Below, in pieces: positions 1-9,080 of a stretch of 64,000 nt of DNA (position 1 is its first letter; every line of letters starts with the position of its first letter). The position numbers and the translations under genes are program-made. The stretch comes from Bedellia somnulentella (Eukaryota; Arthropoda; Insecta; Lepidoptera; Bedelliidae): contig OY755186.1 in assembly GCA_963576735.1 (NCBI GenBank), positions 15,921,970 through 15,985,969 of the forward strand, given 5' to 3'. The notes under the pieces were generated by a model that did no database searches, was not told the DNA's origin, and saw nothing but the letters and a program-made list of their open reading frames with translations.

Positions 1-261
1 TCTGTTTGTTCAGTAGTTTTGTATTGTTATGATTATTCAAGTTATGAAATTAGCTAAGGTATTTTAAATATAAAGTTTCGGATTTATAATCATTCGGTCA
101 TTTATCCTTTCACAATTGCTGGTCGTATATCATTAAAAGGAAAATAAAAATTGTAAACCTAAGAAATTCTAAAATAAATTTTAAGTATATTTAAGTAAAA
201 TCCTTTATTTGATATATTTTTTTTGTACATCTCATGAAATATTATAATTTTGGTAACAGTA

Positions 262-318
262 TTACCCAAACGTGATCTGGAAGAGATCGCTTTTGGTGAT
301 AAATCCGCCAATTTGTAC
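262..318 (+). repeat. LINE 3'-UTR fragment (family E)
   Basis: The stretch contains 'TCTGGAAGAGATCGCTTTT' followed by 'GATAAATCCGCC', which matches positions 13301-13332 in this window. The motif is typical of 3' UTRs of lepidopteran non-LTR elements. Only about 55 bp are recognisable, and nothing in it is coding. Confidence 0.5.
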
Positions 319-410
319 TTCATATAACATTAATCTTTATGAAAAGTTGTTTGTTCTATTTTAAATATTTGATGGTGTGAAATTAACAAAAAAAACTATA
401 TATTTTAAAA

Positions 411-653
411 GCCATGTAGTGTCGGCTTAGAATAACACTACCCCATTTGTACCTGTGGGTGATCGTAAGAAACGACTAAGGGTATAGGGGCTTATTAAGT
501 GATTTTTATGCGATGTGGTTGGAGACCCGTCACCAAAAACATTTATTACTACCATCTTTTCCCATCATCAACTTCCAAAAGTGGCTGAGGAATTTTTCAT
601 TCCAAAGCTCTGGCTACCCCGTTAAGGGATTTATAGCCATGAGTATATGTATG
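411..653 (+). repeat. SINE-like family A, full-length copy
   Basis: The copy runs from the family's 5' motif (GCCATGTAGTGTCGGCTTAG) through CGTAAGA..CGACTAAGGG, GGTTGGAGACCC and TGGCTGAGGAATT to the (TATG)n tail. It is flanked by a 10-bp imperfect target duplication (TATTTTAAAA/TATTTTAAAG at 401-410 and 654-663). The duplication shows retroposon-type insertion and fixes both ends. Confidence 0.85.
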
Positions 654-663
654 TATTTTAAAG

Positions 664-1112
664 TGTAAAACTATGGCTAAAGCAACCTATTTAAGATGAG
701 CTCAATCCTCTTGTGTTATAGCTGAATAATAATTATTGTCTTGTGGTATTTGTCACACGATAAAGCCTAAAATAGGTATCAAACCTATAATTTTAACGAG
801 CATCACAACTAGACTATAGAAATTAACTAAAAAAAAGTATTTGTACCCATCCATTTAAGGCAGCGTAAACCAGCATAAATATATGTATGAAAAAAAAAAC
901 AAAGGCTTCGATAAAATTATAACAAGCCACGAGGCGCTTGTATTTTCTTGCCTCGACCTGCTAATATTGGCAGAGCTGTAATTTATTGTGCCTGCCCTTA
1001 TTTACCTCGAAAGCCTTTATGGGGTCAGGATACTGCTGAATAATGTTCGTGCTCAAACGAAAATTGTATAAGGTAAATCCGTTTAACCGATACACGCAAT
1101 TCCGGAGCGTAA
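664..1112. other. No gene recognised
   Basis: AT-rich sequence with a slightly GC-richer patch (about 925-1060). No ORF, RNA gene or repeat from elsewhere in the window was recognised here. Confidence 0.5.
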
Positions 1113-1123
1113 TTTTAGAAGAC

Positions 1124-1456
1124 ATAACATAACATAACATAAACGTTCACGCCGCATATCCCCGAAGGAGTTGGCAGAGGTACTAATACTTCTGAACACT
1201 GGCACGTGACTTTGTCACCTGGTGTTCAGAGTACCCACGTTTTGCATGGACTGTGTACTAACGTGATAGGGGGCAGGCCTATCGCCGTTTTGTACGAATA
1301 CACTGTCACATAACTAAGTACAACTCAACCATGTGGGTTTCCTCACGATGTTTTCCTTCACCGTTTACAACCATGATAAATTAACCACACATATGTCTTT
1401 AGAAAAGACAAATTGGTGTAGGCCCGACCCAGGATTCGAACACTAGTCGTTTGCAC
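1124..1456 (-). repeat. SINE B, tRNA head truncated
   Basis: This is a minus-strand copy of the tRNA-derived SINE. Its (CATAA)n-type tail lies at the low-coordinate end and a B-box-like ATTCGAACAC at the other. The direct repeat TTTTAGAAGAC at 1113-1123 and 1457-1467 is an 11-bp target duplication. The A-box half of the tRNA head is missing, which fits incomplete reverse transcription. Confidence 0.85.
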
Positions 1457-1555
1457 TTTTAGAAGACGTATTGTATTAAGATGTACTTTCATCTCACGAA
1501 GCTACGCAAGCTATACATGTATTATGTATATGTGGGCACTCAGGAATCCTGTACC

Positions 1556-1591
1556 TTTTAAGCACATTTCATATATAGAATGTGCTTAAAA
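1556..1591. other. Short perfect hairpin
   Basis: TTTTAAGCACATT pairs perfectly with AATGTGCTTAAAA across a 10-nt loop. At 13 bp the stem is too short for a normal miRNA precursor. It may be chance or the relic of a foldback element. Confidence 0.35.
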
Positions 1592-1950
1592 AGACAGGCG
1601 TCAAAAGTGGAAAAATAGAAGCGCTTGTATAAAAAAAAATTGAAACTATTTATTTTAAAGGTTTGTTAACATTTATAATAACATATTTATTTGGAAAACA
1701 CACAAAATTATATACAGTAATTAACATTTAAATACAATCTTAAACTATGAGTTTTAAATATATATACAAAAGATAGAAATAATAACATTTATAATTATAA
1801 TACATAGGGGTATTCATCTATACTTATAAACGAGATTCTGGCCCCTGGGGAATCTAATATGAGATTTTAAAATTTTACTGGACTAAAATGTAATAAGTTA
1901 ATCAATAAAAATAAAAAAACATCTTATTTATTTAGAGGTGGAGGGCGATG
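1592..1950. other. AT-rich spacer, nothing recognised
   Basis: Very AT-rich sequence with A and T runs. No ORF or known repeat could be supported. Confidence 0.5.
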
Positions 1951-2057
1951 GGTGTATGAAAATATTGATGAAAGTAGACAAAGCTCGAGAGCTTTGCCAG
2001 GATCGTACAAAGTGGCGATCGAAAGTCTCTGCCTACCCGAATGGGGAATAACAGCGT

Positions 2058-2095
<38 letters not shown>

Positions 2096-2098
2096 GTC
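1951..2098 (+). repeat. RTE-like LINE (family D) 3' end with microsatellite
   Basis: The 5'-truncated 3' end keeps 'TTTGCCAGGATCGTACAAAG' and 'TCTCTGCCTACCCGAATGGG', which encode the end of the RTE-like ORF2 (..CQDRTKWRS..). A (TA)n(TATG)n microsatellite at about 2059-2098 forms the tail. Confidence 0.75.
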
Positions 2099-2595
2099 TC
2101 TATATGATCTTAATGTCCCCCCCATCGCTCTCTACTACTGACATTACCATCTTCATTACGTATACAGTTTGATCAAATGTCTAAATAATCTGATTGGATT
2201 TGGAAGATATGATTGAATTCAAAATGATATACCTTATTAGAGATTTGAACACCTGCCTCTGGCATTGAAGGCCATCCTAAGGAACTATGAAGGTAGTTTC
2301 TCTTTTACACTTAAAATGAAAACCATTTACTTTCATCACAAATATTATAACTCAAGTTAAACTTCAGCCAACAATAAATGCACAGTGGTGTTAAATCTAG
2401 CATTTCAACAACTCGGTTTGAAATATTTTAAAAATGATTTCAGACATTTTTCAGTGTTTCAACGAGAGCTTGATAACCGTGCGGTGAGTGGCGGATCTGT
2501 TTCAAAAGCACTCGACCGGCGCGTCGAACCTCTGTGCGGATGTATTCTGCCTCTTTCGGTATTATATAACCTACCTTCCTATGCGCATGGCTATA
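2099..2595. other. Spacer left of the LTR element
   Basis: A short minus-strand family D scrap (TCTACTACTGACATTACCATC) lies near 2130-2155. The rest is unrecognised, and the open frame starting near 2385 runs into the LTR and looks fortuitous. Confidence 0.45.
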
Positions 2596-2599
2596 GTAC

Positions 2600-3089
2600 T
2601 GTTACGTACCGGGTTCTTAATTTGATAAATACCAGTCACACTTTCGTGCAATAAGGTGTAATTATATTTATTGACCAATAACGCACTTTACACAACACAA
2701 CAAACACTATCGATAATTAACTATCGATACTCGCACTAATTAACAACACTAATTTACTCCGTTATAGTAACACTGTCCACACCGTTAAGCTTATTTCCGT
2801 AATCCGTATATCACTGCACTGTCGTATTTAATTTCTTCGCTCTAGTATTTCGCTTGTTCTCGCTTTAGTTCTTCGCACTCGAATCACTCCGTAGCACGCG
2901 TCGCTCTTTATATATGCCAAATCTCAAATACGCGAATATTACAGAAAGTTCTAGTACCACATTCTCGAAAAGTCGATATTCGAGAAACATCTAGTAATTC
3001 CTTTTTTTACTTATTAAAATACTAGTAACGCCATCTGTTATCTAGTAGTGGCAAATCCTATCTCCTACTTGCGAACAGATGTCGTAACA
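2600..3089 (-). repeat. 3' LTR (490 bp)
   Basis: Downstream LTR of the minus-strand Gypsy element, virtually identical to 7906-8399 except for a 4-bp shortening near the CGTAGCACGCG motif. It carries the same TATA box (minus strand, 2914-2906), the three heat-shock-like dimers (2944-2951, 2962-2969, 2979-2986) and an AATAAA on the minus strand near 2672-2667 as candidate polyadenylation signal. Confidence 0.95.
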
Positions 3090-3103
3090 TTACCCCCTCC
3101 TTA
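3090..3103 (-). promoter_or_regulatory. Polypurine tract (plus-strand primer)
   Basis: On the minus strand AAGGAGGGGGTAA directly abuts the 3' LTR. This is the position and composition expected for the polypurine tract that primes second-strand synthesis. Confidence 0.85.
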
Positions 3104-3105
3104 TA

Positions 3106-4914
3106 TTAATACTCGTCCCGAGTATTATTGCTTCCATGGTACTTCGCAAGTCGATCGATGTGAACTATTTTCGAAGCCCCTCTAGGTTGGCGTTGAATTC
3201 TGTACGTTACATCGTTTATTCTAGTGACCACCTTGTACGGTCCTTCCCACCTATTTTGTAACTTAGGGGACTTCCCTTTCTGGCGAGTTGGATTGTGTAA
3301 CCAGACGAGCATACCCTCTTCGAAACGCGGCGTGTTAGCTTTACGGTCATATCTGGTTTTCATCTTTTCACTAGCATGTAAACCATTTTCACGCACTAGG
3401 GAATGTACATCTTGCATTCTTTCCCTCAAATCGCTTACATATTCAGTTACACTCTGCGGCTCATCTGGTGACCCTCCTGTCAACAAATCTACAGGCAATC
3501 GTAGCTCTCTTCCGAAATTGACGAAAGCAGGTGTTTCCTTCGTGCTTTCGTGAACAGCTGACCGGTAAGACAGTAAAAATAATGGAATGTGTTTGTCCCA
3601 GTCCTTCTGATGTTTTTCAACCATCTTCGCCAACTGTCTCTCCAGTGTTTGGTTGAACCTCTCCACCATTCCATCTGACTGAGGATGATATGGCGTCGTC
3701 CTGGTTTTATGCATTCCAAGTAGTTTGCACACCTCTTGAAATACTTGTGACTCAAAATTTCTTCCCTGGTCAGAGTGTATCTCCAGGGGCACGCCAAATC
3801 GACAGATCACTTCCTCAACCAGTTTTGTAGCCACAGTTATTGCTTCTTGATTGGGTATGGCAAACACTTCAGGCCACTTAGTGAAGTAATCCATCACCAC
3901 CATGAAATATTTATTTCCGGACTCTGATTGTGGAAACGGTCCAGCCACATCAACGGCAATCCTCTCCCAGGGAGCTCCCACATTGTACAACCGTAATCCC
4001 CCTCTACTCCGGGTCTGCGGACCTTTCACCGCGGCACACGTTGTACATTTCCGGCACCAGTCCTGTACGTCGTCCCTACAATGAAGCCAGTAAAACTTCG
4101 CACGAACCTTCTGCAACGTACGATTTACCCCAAGATGCCCGCCCGAAACACCGTCATGTGTTTCCCGCAGTACATCTTTAACCTTGGCTCTGGGCACGAC
4201 CAATTGTAGGTGCTCTTCCTTACCGTTGGGTTTCTCCCACCTCCGGTACAGTAGACCATTGATCAGAACCAGGCTGTTCCATTGCGCCCAGTAAGCTTTC
4301 GTACTCACTCCTGTGGACGCTACTTCACTCCAAGCCGGTTGATCGTGTTTTTCCTTCTTCCATTTCATGATGGGTCTGAGGTTCTCATCTTCTTCTTGGG
4401 CCTTCTGCATAGCTTCTGTTTCCCATCTATCCAATGGACAAATTCGAGTCACTTTCACGACCTCCTCCTTCGACTCTTGCTTCCTGCAATGTTTACAGTC
4501 TTCCGGACACGGTCTACGTGAAAGCGCGTCTGCATTGCCATGAGATTTACCACTACGGTGCTCGATAGAAAAGTCATACTCTTGTAGCTGTTCGATCCAT
4601 CGAGCTACCTGTCCTTCCGGGTTTTTGAACTGGAGAAGCCATTTCAGTGCAGCATGATCAGTTCGAAGCTTGAACGGTCTCCCAATCAAATACTTGTAAA
4701 AATGCTGTAAGGTCTTCACTACAGCTAGAAGTTCCTTTCTCGTGACGCAGTAGTTTCTTTCCGCTTTAGATAGAGACTTGCTGGAATATCCGATCACAAC
4801 TTCCTTGTCACCTTGGATCTGTGATAACACTCCACCAATAGCCATATTACTAGCATCGCTGTCAACGATGTACTGTCCCTCTGGCTGTGGATACCAAGGA
4901 TAGGTGTCTCGCAA
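3106..4914 (-). CDS. pol: Gypsy Pol, RNase H and integrase half
   Basis: This 602-codon open frame continues Pol after the frameshift. RNase H starts at once (IVDSDASNMAIGGVLSQ, residues about 16-32; later RTDHAALKW). Integrase follows, with an HHCC zinc-binding module (H253, H260, C290, C293). The DDE catalytic core has D322 in VDVAGPFP, D382 in HSDQGRNF and E418 in GMVERFNQTL, which is exact D-x35-E spacing. A C-terminal GPY/F-type module (RWEGPYKVV) lies near residue 570. The enzyme would insert the cDNA into host DNA. The first methionine is only where the frame opens. The real protein would be part of the Gag-Pol polyprotein. Confidence 0.93.
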   Translation of the reverse strand: MRDTYPWYPQPEGQYIVDSDASNMAIGGVLSQIQGDKEVVIGYSSKSLSKAERNYCVTRKELLAVVKTLQHFYKYLIGRPFKLRTDHAALKWLLQFKNPEGQVARWIEQLQEYDFSIEHRSGKSHGNADALSRRPCPEDCKHCRKQESKEEVVKVTRICPLDRWETEAMQKAQEEDENLRPIMKWKKEKHDQPAWSEVASTGVSTKAYWAQWNSLVLINGLLYRRWEKPNGKEEHLQLVVPRAKVKDVLRETHDGVSGGHLGVNRTLQKVRAKFYWLHCRDDVQDWCRKCTTCAAVKGPQTRSRGGLRLYNVGAPWERIAVDVAGPFPQSESGNKYFMVVMDYFTKWPEVFAIPNQEAITVATKLVEEVICRFGVPLEIHSDQGRNFESQVFQEVCKLLGMHKTRTTPYHPQSDGMVERFNQTLERQLAKMVEKHQKDWDKHIPLFLLSYRSAVHESTKETPAFVNFGRELRLPVDLLTGGSPDEPQSVTEYVSDLRERMQDVHSLVRENGLHASEKMKTRYDRKANTPRFEEGMLVWLHNPTRQKGKSPKLQNRWEGPYKVVTRINDVTYRIQRQPRGASKIVHIDRLAKYHGSNNTRDEY

Positions 4915-6791
4915 AGCCTCTTCTTCAGCTCATTGAAAGATAACTCGCATTCATCATCCCAAGAGAAGGTTTTCTTATCTTCAGTCAACCGATGCAATGG
5001 TTTGGCGATCTCAGAAAACCCTTTTACAAAACGTCGATAGTACGAGCAAAGGCCGAGAAAAGCTCGCACGTCTGTTTTGTCCTTTGGCGTCGGCCATTTC
5101 TGCACAGCTTTCACCTTTTCCGGATCCGTCTGAATTCCTTCTCGGCTGATTACGTGTCCTAAATAGTTCACTGAAGTTCTAAACAGCCGGCACTTCTTCG
5201 GATTCAGTTTCAGGTTTGCTCCACGAATTTTCTGAAAGACTTGTTCCAGGTTCTTGAGATGGTCTTGGAAGCTTTTGCCTATTATGACCACGTCGTCGAG
5301 GTACACCAGGCAAGCCTCGCCAACCAATCCCGCCAACGCACACTCCATAAGCCTTTCAAAAGTAGCTGGCGCGTTGCAGAGACCGAAAGGCATGACGTTA
5401 AACTGCCACAAACCCTTTCCAGTTGAAAACGCAGTCTTCTCTTTATCAGTCGGATGTATTTCCACCTGCCAGTAGCCTGACTTGCAGTCCAGGGTTGAAA
5501 ACCACTTCATGCCACTCAAAGTATCCAGAGTGTCATCTATTCTTGGCAAAGGATAGCTGTCCTTCTTTGTCACGTTGTTCAGTTGCCTGTAGTCAACACA
5601 AAACCGTGTGCTTCCATCTTTCTTCTTAACAAGAACCACTGGAGAACACCACGGACTGGAGGACGGACTAATGACCTTCTTCTTTTTCATGTCTTCGAGC
5701 AATTCTTCAACTTCTTTCTCCTTAGCGATTGGGATTCTCCTTGCTCTCTGTCTAATAGGTCTTTCGTCCCCTGTATCAATTCTGTGTTGCACTAAAGATG
5801 TTCTGCCTAAGTCCCCTTCTGCATTTGAGAAGATGTCAGCATATTTCACCAGCAACTGTTTAACCTTGATCCTCTCCAAGTAAGATAAGTCATCCTGGAT
5901 CTCACTTAACAAGTCAGTTACAGTTGAATTATCGACTTTCACTTTGACTTTCCCATTTGGAGAATGACAGCTCCTCATCCAGACTACTTCTTCACACTGA
6001 CCAGCTACTTCACCCCGCTTAAGCTGTACATCTTCTTGGTCAAGGTTGACTACCTTCACTATTGCCGTCTTGTTGCTTGTAACCAAAGTTCTTGCTGTCA
6101 GAAATTTCCTTGGCCCGTTCTTCCCTGTCTCTTCAATCAACACACAACGATGCCTCTTCTTCTCGCTGTCTACAGGTAACATCACCGGAACCAACTTCTG
6201 AGAACGCGCAGGAATATTGATGGTTTTCAAGCATGTCACTTCACCGACGGGACCACCCAGTATAAAGATTTCTTCCTGGCCACACTTGAAAATTCCTCTC
6301 GTTATGTCAATCCGGCAGTTATATTTCTTCATAAAGTCCAGTCCTAGTATGCATTCATCCATTATCTCAGCCACAATGACTTGATGAGTATACGACGTCT
6401 CGCCAACCATCATCCTGACTGAGAGTTCACCAAGGACAGGTATTCGCTGGCCAGAGGCGGAGAGTAGCCGACACTTAGTATCTCTGCTATACTTGATATT
6501 CGCTGCTTTCACCAGTGCCGGATTGATCACCGTTCTAGACGCTCCAGTATCAAGGGTCATCTTACAGTCTTGATCATTGACACAGCCCAATATCACCAAA
6601 CTGTTCCCGTTACAGGCTTGTGAGATGGTCATTGTCGGGGCTTTCTCCTCTCTAGCCAGCACCTGCCCCCCGGTCCTGGCTAATGCTCGTTTCCCTGGAC
6701 GTTTGCGGCAGAAGCCTCTGCCTGCCTCTTTTCTTCCTTCCTCAGCGGGCAACTTAATCTCAAATGGCCCCTTTTCCCGCAGCCATAACAA
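4794..6791 (-). CDS. pol: Gypsy Pol, protease and reverse transcriptase half
   Basis: This 665-codon frame lies in the -1 frame relative to gag and overlaps its last ~110 bp, so expression by -1 ribosomal frameshifting inside the overlap is likely. Protease: LDTGASRTVI with the catalytic DTGA at residues 81-84 and ILGLDFM at 148-154. Reverse transcriptase: STLDCKSGYWQVEIHP (about 432-447), VMPFGLCNAPATF (466-478), catalytic YLDD (497-500), then the connection FLGLCSYYRRFVKGF. After ..LCETPILG the frame drifts into about 35 unrelated residues before a stop, while the RNase H sequence resumes in the next frame. That is the mark of a 1-bp deletion at 4891-4896. Confidence 0.93.
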   Translation of the reverse strand: MLWLREKGPFEIKLPAEEGRKEAGRGFCRKRPGKRALARTGGQVLAREEKAPTMTISQACNGNSLVILGCVNDQDCKMTLDTGASRTVINPALVKAANIKYSRDTKCRLLSASGQRIPVLGELSVRMMVGETSYTHQVIVAEIMDECILGLDFMKKYNCRIDITRGIFKCGQEEIFILGGPVGEVTCLKTINIPARSQKLVPVMLPVDSEKKRHRCVLIEETGKNGPRKFLTARTLVTSNKTAIVKVVNLDQEDVQLKRGEVAGQCEEVVWMRSCHSPNGKVKVKVDNSTVTDLLSEIQDDLSYLERIKVKQLLVKYADIFSNAEGDLGRTSLVQHRIDTGDERPIRQRARRIPIAKEKEVEELLEDMKKKKVISPSSSPWCSPVVLVKKKDGSTRFCVDYRQLNNVTKKDSYPLPRIDDTLDTLSGMKWFSTLDCKSGYWQVEIHPTDKEKTAFSTGKGLWQFNVMPFGLCNAPATFERLMECALAGLVGEACLVYLDDVVIIGKSFQDHLKNLEQVFQKIRGANLKLNPKKCRLFRTSVNYLGHVISREGIQTDPEKVKAVQKWPTPKDKTDVRAFLGLCSYYRRFVKGFSEIAKPLHRLTEDKKTFSWDDECELSFNELKKRLCETPILGIHSQRDSTSLTAMLVIWLLVECYHRSKVTRKL

Positions 6792-7879
6792 ATCGGTCCA
6801 GTACTCCTTCCGACGGGTGCTTTAATGACCTTGACGTCCTCATTTGCTTCCGCAATCTCACGAAGTCGATGAGTTTGGCGCGTATCCTGGCGGCAAGCTT
6901 CAACTTCTAGAGCGTTCGCCAAGGCATCCTTGAGAGACGTGTGGTGTTGAAGTCTCACCGCTGTTCTCACTTCGATATCTCTGATGCCGTCGACGAATGC
7001 TTGCACCAGGTTCATTTCCACCGTCTTCGGATCTACACTGGGATAGGCCTTGCGGACGAGCTTCTCGATTTCAAGGGCCCACTGCTGAAGTCCCTCTCCA
7101 GAACGCTGGACCCTATCACGCAGCTGAGCGCGGAACACGTGCTCCAGGTGTCGCTCTCCATAGCGAGACTCCAACGCATCCAGCAGGTCCTTGAAACCAC
7201 CACTCGGAGTCGGCAGCGCCTCTATTACTGACAGTGCTTGACCTCGGAGCGCCACCGTCAGTGCAGTCAAACACTGTTCATCAGTCCAACCATTGGCAGC
7301 CGCAACAGTCTGGAACTGATGTCTATACGCCGACCAGGATGTTGTTCCGTCGTAGGGAGGAACCTTCACACGAGGACCATGGACAGCTACTACATTCTCA
7401 CCGGAGACAACCTTGACCGGTCGTGATTCAAGCTGCAGAACCCTTTTCTCCATTCCGCGGAAGTCGGTCTTCATGTCATCGATATCTTTCTCAATAGTGG
7501 TTACCTGCTCCTTCATCTGCTCTACGTCTTTTTCCACAGTAACCACCCGACCACTGACTTCATTGACCGCAGTGAGAACTTGTGAGAACTTAGTTTGCTG
7601 TTCCTCGCGCAACTCACGAACTTCTTGTTTCACAACACCCTGTACCTCCGAATGTATGTTTTTCAACATTTCAACTATCATCGCCAAGTCAGTATTAGTT
7701 GCGGCCGCCGGCGCCGTTGATGTAGACGGCGCGTTAGTCACCGCGGACGTCTCCTCTGGAATGTCACTCCGAGGGTTCGTGACCGATGACCTGATTTCCG
7801 ACAGCTGTTCACCCTCTGCGGCTTTCTGAGCGCGCGTCTTCATACCCTCTCTTCCGTCTTCCTTCGGCATAACTGGCAT
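6680..7879 (-). CDS. gag: Gypsy Gag polyprotein
   Basis: A 399-residue structural protein. The ATG at 7879 was chosen because it lies just after the primer-binding site; the open frame itself runs back into the LTR. An acidic, Ser/Thr-rich start is followed by a heptad-like coiled-coil stretch (about residues 70-150) and a capsid-like region containing VPPYDGTTSWSAYRHQFQ and QQWALEIEKLVRKAYP. The C-terminal CCHC zinc knuckle (CYGCGKRGHLRLSC, residues 364-377) would bind RNA. The protein would assemble cytoplasmic virus-like particles. Its end overlaps pol by about 110 bp in another frame. Confidence 0.92.
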   Translation of the reverse strand: MPVMPKEDGREGMKTRAQKAAEGEQLSEIRSSVTNPRSDIPEETSAVTNAPSTSTAPAAATNTDLAMIVEMLKNIHSEVQGVVKQEVRELREEQQTKFSQVLTAVNEVSGRVVTVEKDVEQMKEQVTTIEKDIDDMKTDFRGMEKRVLQLESRPVKVVSGENVVAVHGPRVKVPPYDGTTSWSAYRHQFQTVAAANGWTDEQCLTALTVALRGQALSVIEALPTPSGGFKDLLDALESRYGERHLEHVFRAQLRDRVQRSGEGLQQWALEIEKLVRKAYPSVDPKTVEMNLVQAFVDGIRDIEVRTAVRLQHHTSLKDALANALEVEACRQDTRQTHRLREIAEANEDVKVIKAPVGRSTGPICYGCGKRGHLRLSCPLRKEEKRQAEASAANVQGNEH

Positions 7880-7880
7880 C

Positions 7881-7903
7881 TTCAAATCCCACTTCTGACA
7901 CCA
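7881..7903 (-). promoter_or_regulatory. Primer-binding site, tRNA-Leu
   Basis: Two bases inside the 5' LTR the minus strand reads TGGTGTCAGAAGTGGGATTT. This is complementary to the CCA end and T-arm of an insect leucine tRNA (..AATCCCACTTCTGACACCA as remembered from that tRNA family). The match extends over about 23 nt on the plus strand, an unusually long primer complement. Minus-strand cDNA synthesis would start here. Confidence 0.85.
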
Positions 7904-8215
7904 ATTGTTACGTACCGGGTTCTTAATTTGATAAATACCAGTCACACTTTCGTGCAATAAGGTGTAATTATATTTATTGACCAATAACGCACTTTACACA
8001 ACACAACAAACACTATCGATAATTAACTATCGATACTCGCACTAATTAACAACACTAATTTACTCCGTTATAGTAACACTGTCCACACCGTTAAGCTTAT
8101 TTCCGTAATCCGTATATCACTGCACTGTCGTATTTAATTTCTTCGCTCTAGTATTTCGCTTGTTCTCGCTTTAGTTCTTCGCACTCGAATCACTCCGTGC
8201 GTAGCACGCGTCGCT

Positions 8216-8224
8216 CTTTATATA
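8216..8224 (-). promoter_or_regulatory. LTR TATA box
   Basis: The minus strand reads GGCATATATAAAGAGCG, a consensus TATA box in the middle of the LTR, with the heat-shock-like cluster just upstream (8254-8296). Transcription would start roughly 25-30 nt further on in the minus direction. Confidence 0.8.
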
Positions 8225-8253
8225 TGCCAAATCTCAAATACGCGAATATTACA

Positions 8254-8296
8254 GAAAGTTCTAGTACCACATTCTCGAAAAGTCGATATTCGAGAA
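8254..8296 (-). promoter_or_regulatory. Cluster of three heat-shock-element dimers
   Basis: GAAAGTTC (8254-8261), TTCTCGAA (8272-8279) and TTCGAGAA (8289-8296) each fit nGAAnnTTCn or nTTCnnGAAn, the HSF binding unit. They sit about 30-80 bp upstream of the TATA box in the LTR's own direction. The same three occur in the other LTR. Function is inferred from motif and position only. Confidence 0.5.
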
Positions 8297-8464
8297 ACAT
8301 CTAGTAATTCCTTTTTTTACTTATTAAAATACTAGTAACGCCATCTGTTATCTAGTAGTGGCAAATCCTATCTCCTACTTGCGAACAGATGTCGTAACAG
8401 TACCAAGAGATAGCAAGGTTTTAAGAATCGTTAATATAACGATAACGTTTGCAATTTGAGGGAA

Positions 8465-8570
8465 TAAACTTATTAAGTTTTTACATAAAATAGAATAGAA
8501 TAGAATAACTCTTTTTTGGACATCAAACACAAATTTACAAAAGAAATTATTAAGCACGGCTAGGGGCTGC
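8465..8570 (-). repeat. LINE 3'-end fragment (family E)
   Basis: The minus strand contains TTTCTTTTGTAAATTTGTG and a (TTCTA)n tail, the same end as at 13348-13405. The fragment lies about 65 bp beyond the target duplication of the LTR element. Confidence 0.6.
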
Positions 8571-8847
8571 ATTAGCCGTCTCATTTGCACATTTGACAAG
8601 TTAGAACCGGTTTGTTTTATTAAAGAATACTTAGGTACATCAGATTATTCCTATTGTATTAGTGAGATAGAAAAAGTTTTTATCTTTTATGTGCTCAATA
8701 TGTAGGTATTGTTAGAGCTAGCAGACAAACACGACGAGTTCAGTTGCTCCACCGTGTGATAAAAAAACCAATGGAAATAGTCATAAAATAACTTATCACT
8801 AGACGATATTACTTAAAAATCTTATTTTCTTTGTTTTTCTTACGTTA

Positions 8848-9080
8848 CTCATATACTCACGGCCATAAATCCCAAAAGCGGTAAAGAGCTTCAGAACTAG
8901 ATACTCTTCAGCAACATTTAGAAGTTGATAGGGGACAAGATGGTAGGAATAAAGTATCGTTGGTAATGGGTTCAAATGCGTCGCCCAAAAACATTTAAAA
9001 AAGCTCATTAGCATTAGTCGCATCTTAAGACACCCGTGGCTGGAAAGGGTTGCGACTTTCTAAGCCAGTAGTACATGGCA
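8848..9080 (-). repeat. SINE-like family A, variant copy
   Basis: Minus-strand copy of the 'ACGATACTTTATT' subfamily (compare 49084-49331), with ACTCACGGCCATAAATCCC at the low end and TAAGCC..GTACATGGCA at the 5' end. It is diverged and its (TATG)n tail is nearly gone. Confidence 0.7.

Larger units (their letters stand above)
2600..8399 (-). mobile_element. Gypsy/Ty3 LTR retrotransposon, near-complete
   Basis: This 5.8-kb element has terminal repeats beginning TGTTAC and ending GTAACA, flanked by the 4-bp duplication GTAC (2596-2599 and 8400-8403). Internal order on the minus strand is LTR, tRNA-Leu primer site, gag, protease, reverse transcriptase, RNase H, integrase, polypurine tract, LTR. 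This PR-RT-RH-IN order is diagnostic of Gypsy/Metaviridae. No env-like ORF lies between integrase and the 3' LTR. The LTRs differ essentially by one 4-bp indel, so the insertion is young. A single-base loss near 4891-4896 separates the RT frame from the RNase H-integrase frame, so this copy is probably non-autonomous as assembled. Confidence 0.95.
7906..8399 (-). repeat. 5' LTR (494 bp)
   Basis: Upstream LTR of the minus-strand Gypsy element and therefore the promoter copy. It begins and ends with the TGTTAC/GTAACA inverted terminus and abuts the target duplication GTAC at 8400-8403. Compared with the 3' LTR it has a 4-bp GTGC duplication. Confidence 0.95.

Noticed and set aside
2385..2654. 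89-codon frame left of the LTR
   Set aside because: It ends inside the LTR of a young insertion, so it cannot be an old gene.
3224..7829. Several open frames of 60-138 codons on the plus strand across the LTR element
   Set aside because: They are antisense shadows of gag and pol; none has a domain, and codon content follows the minus-strand genes.
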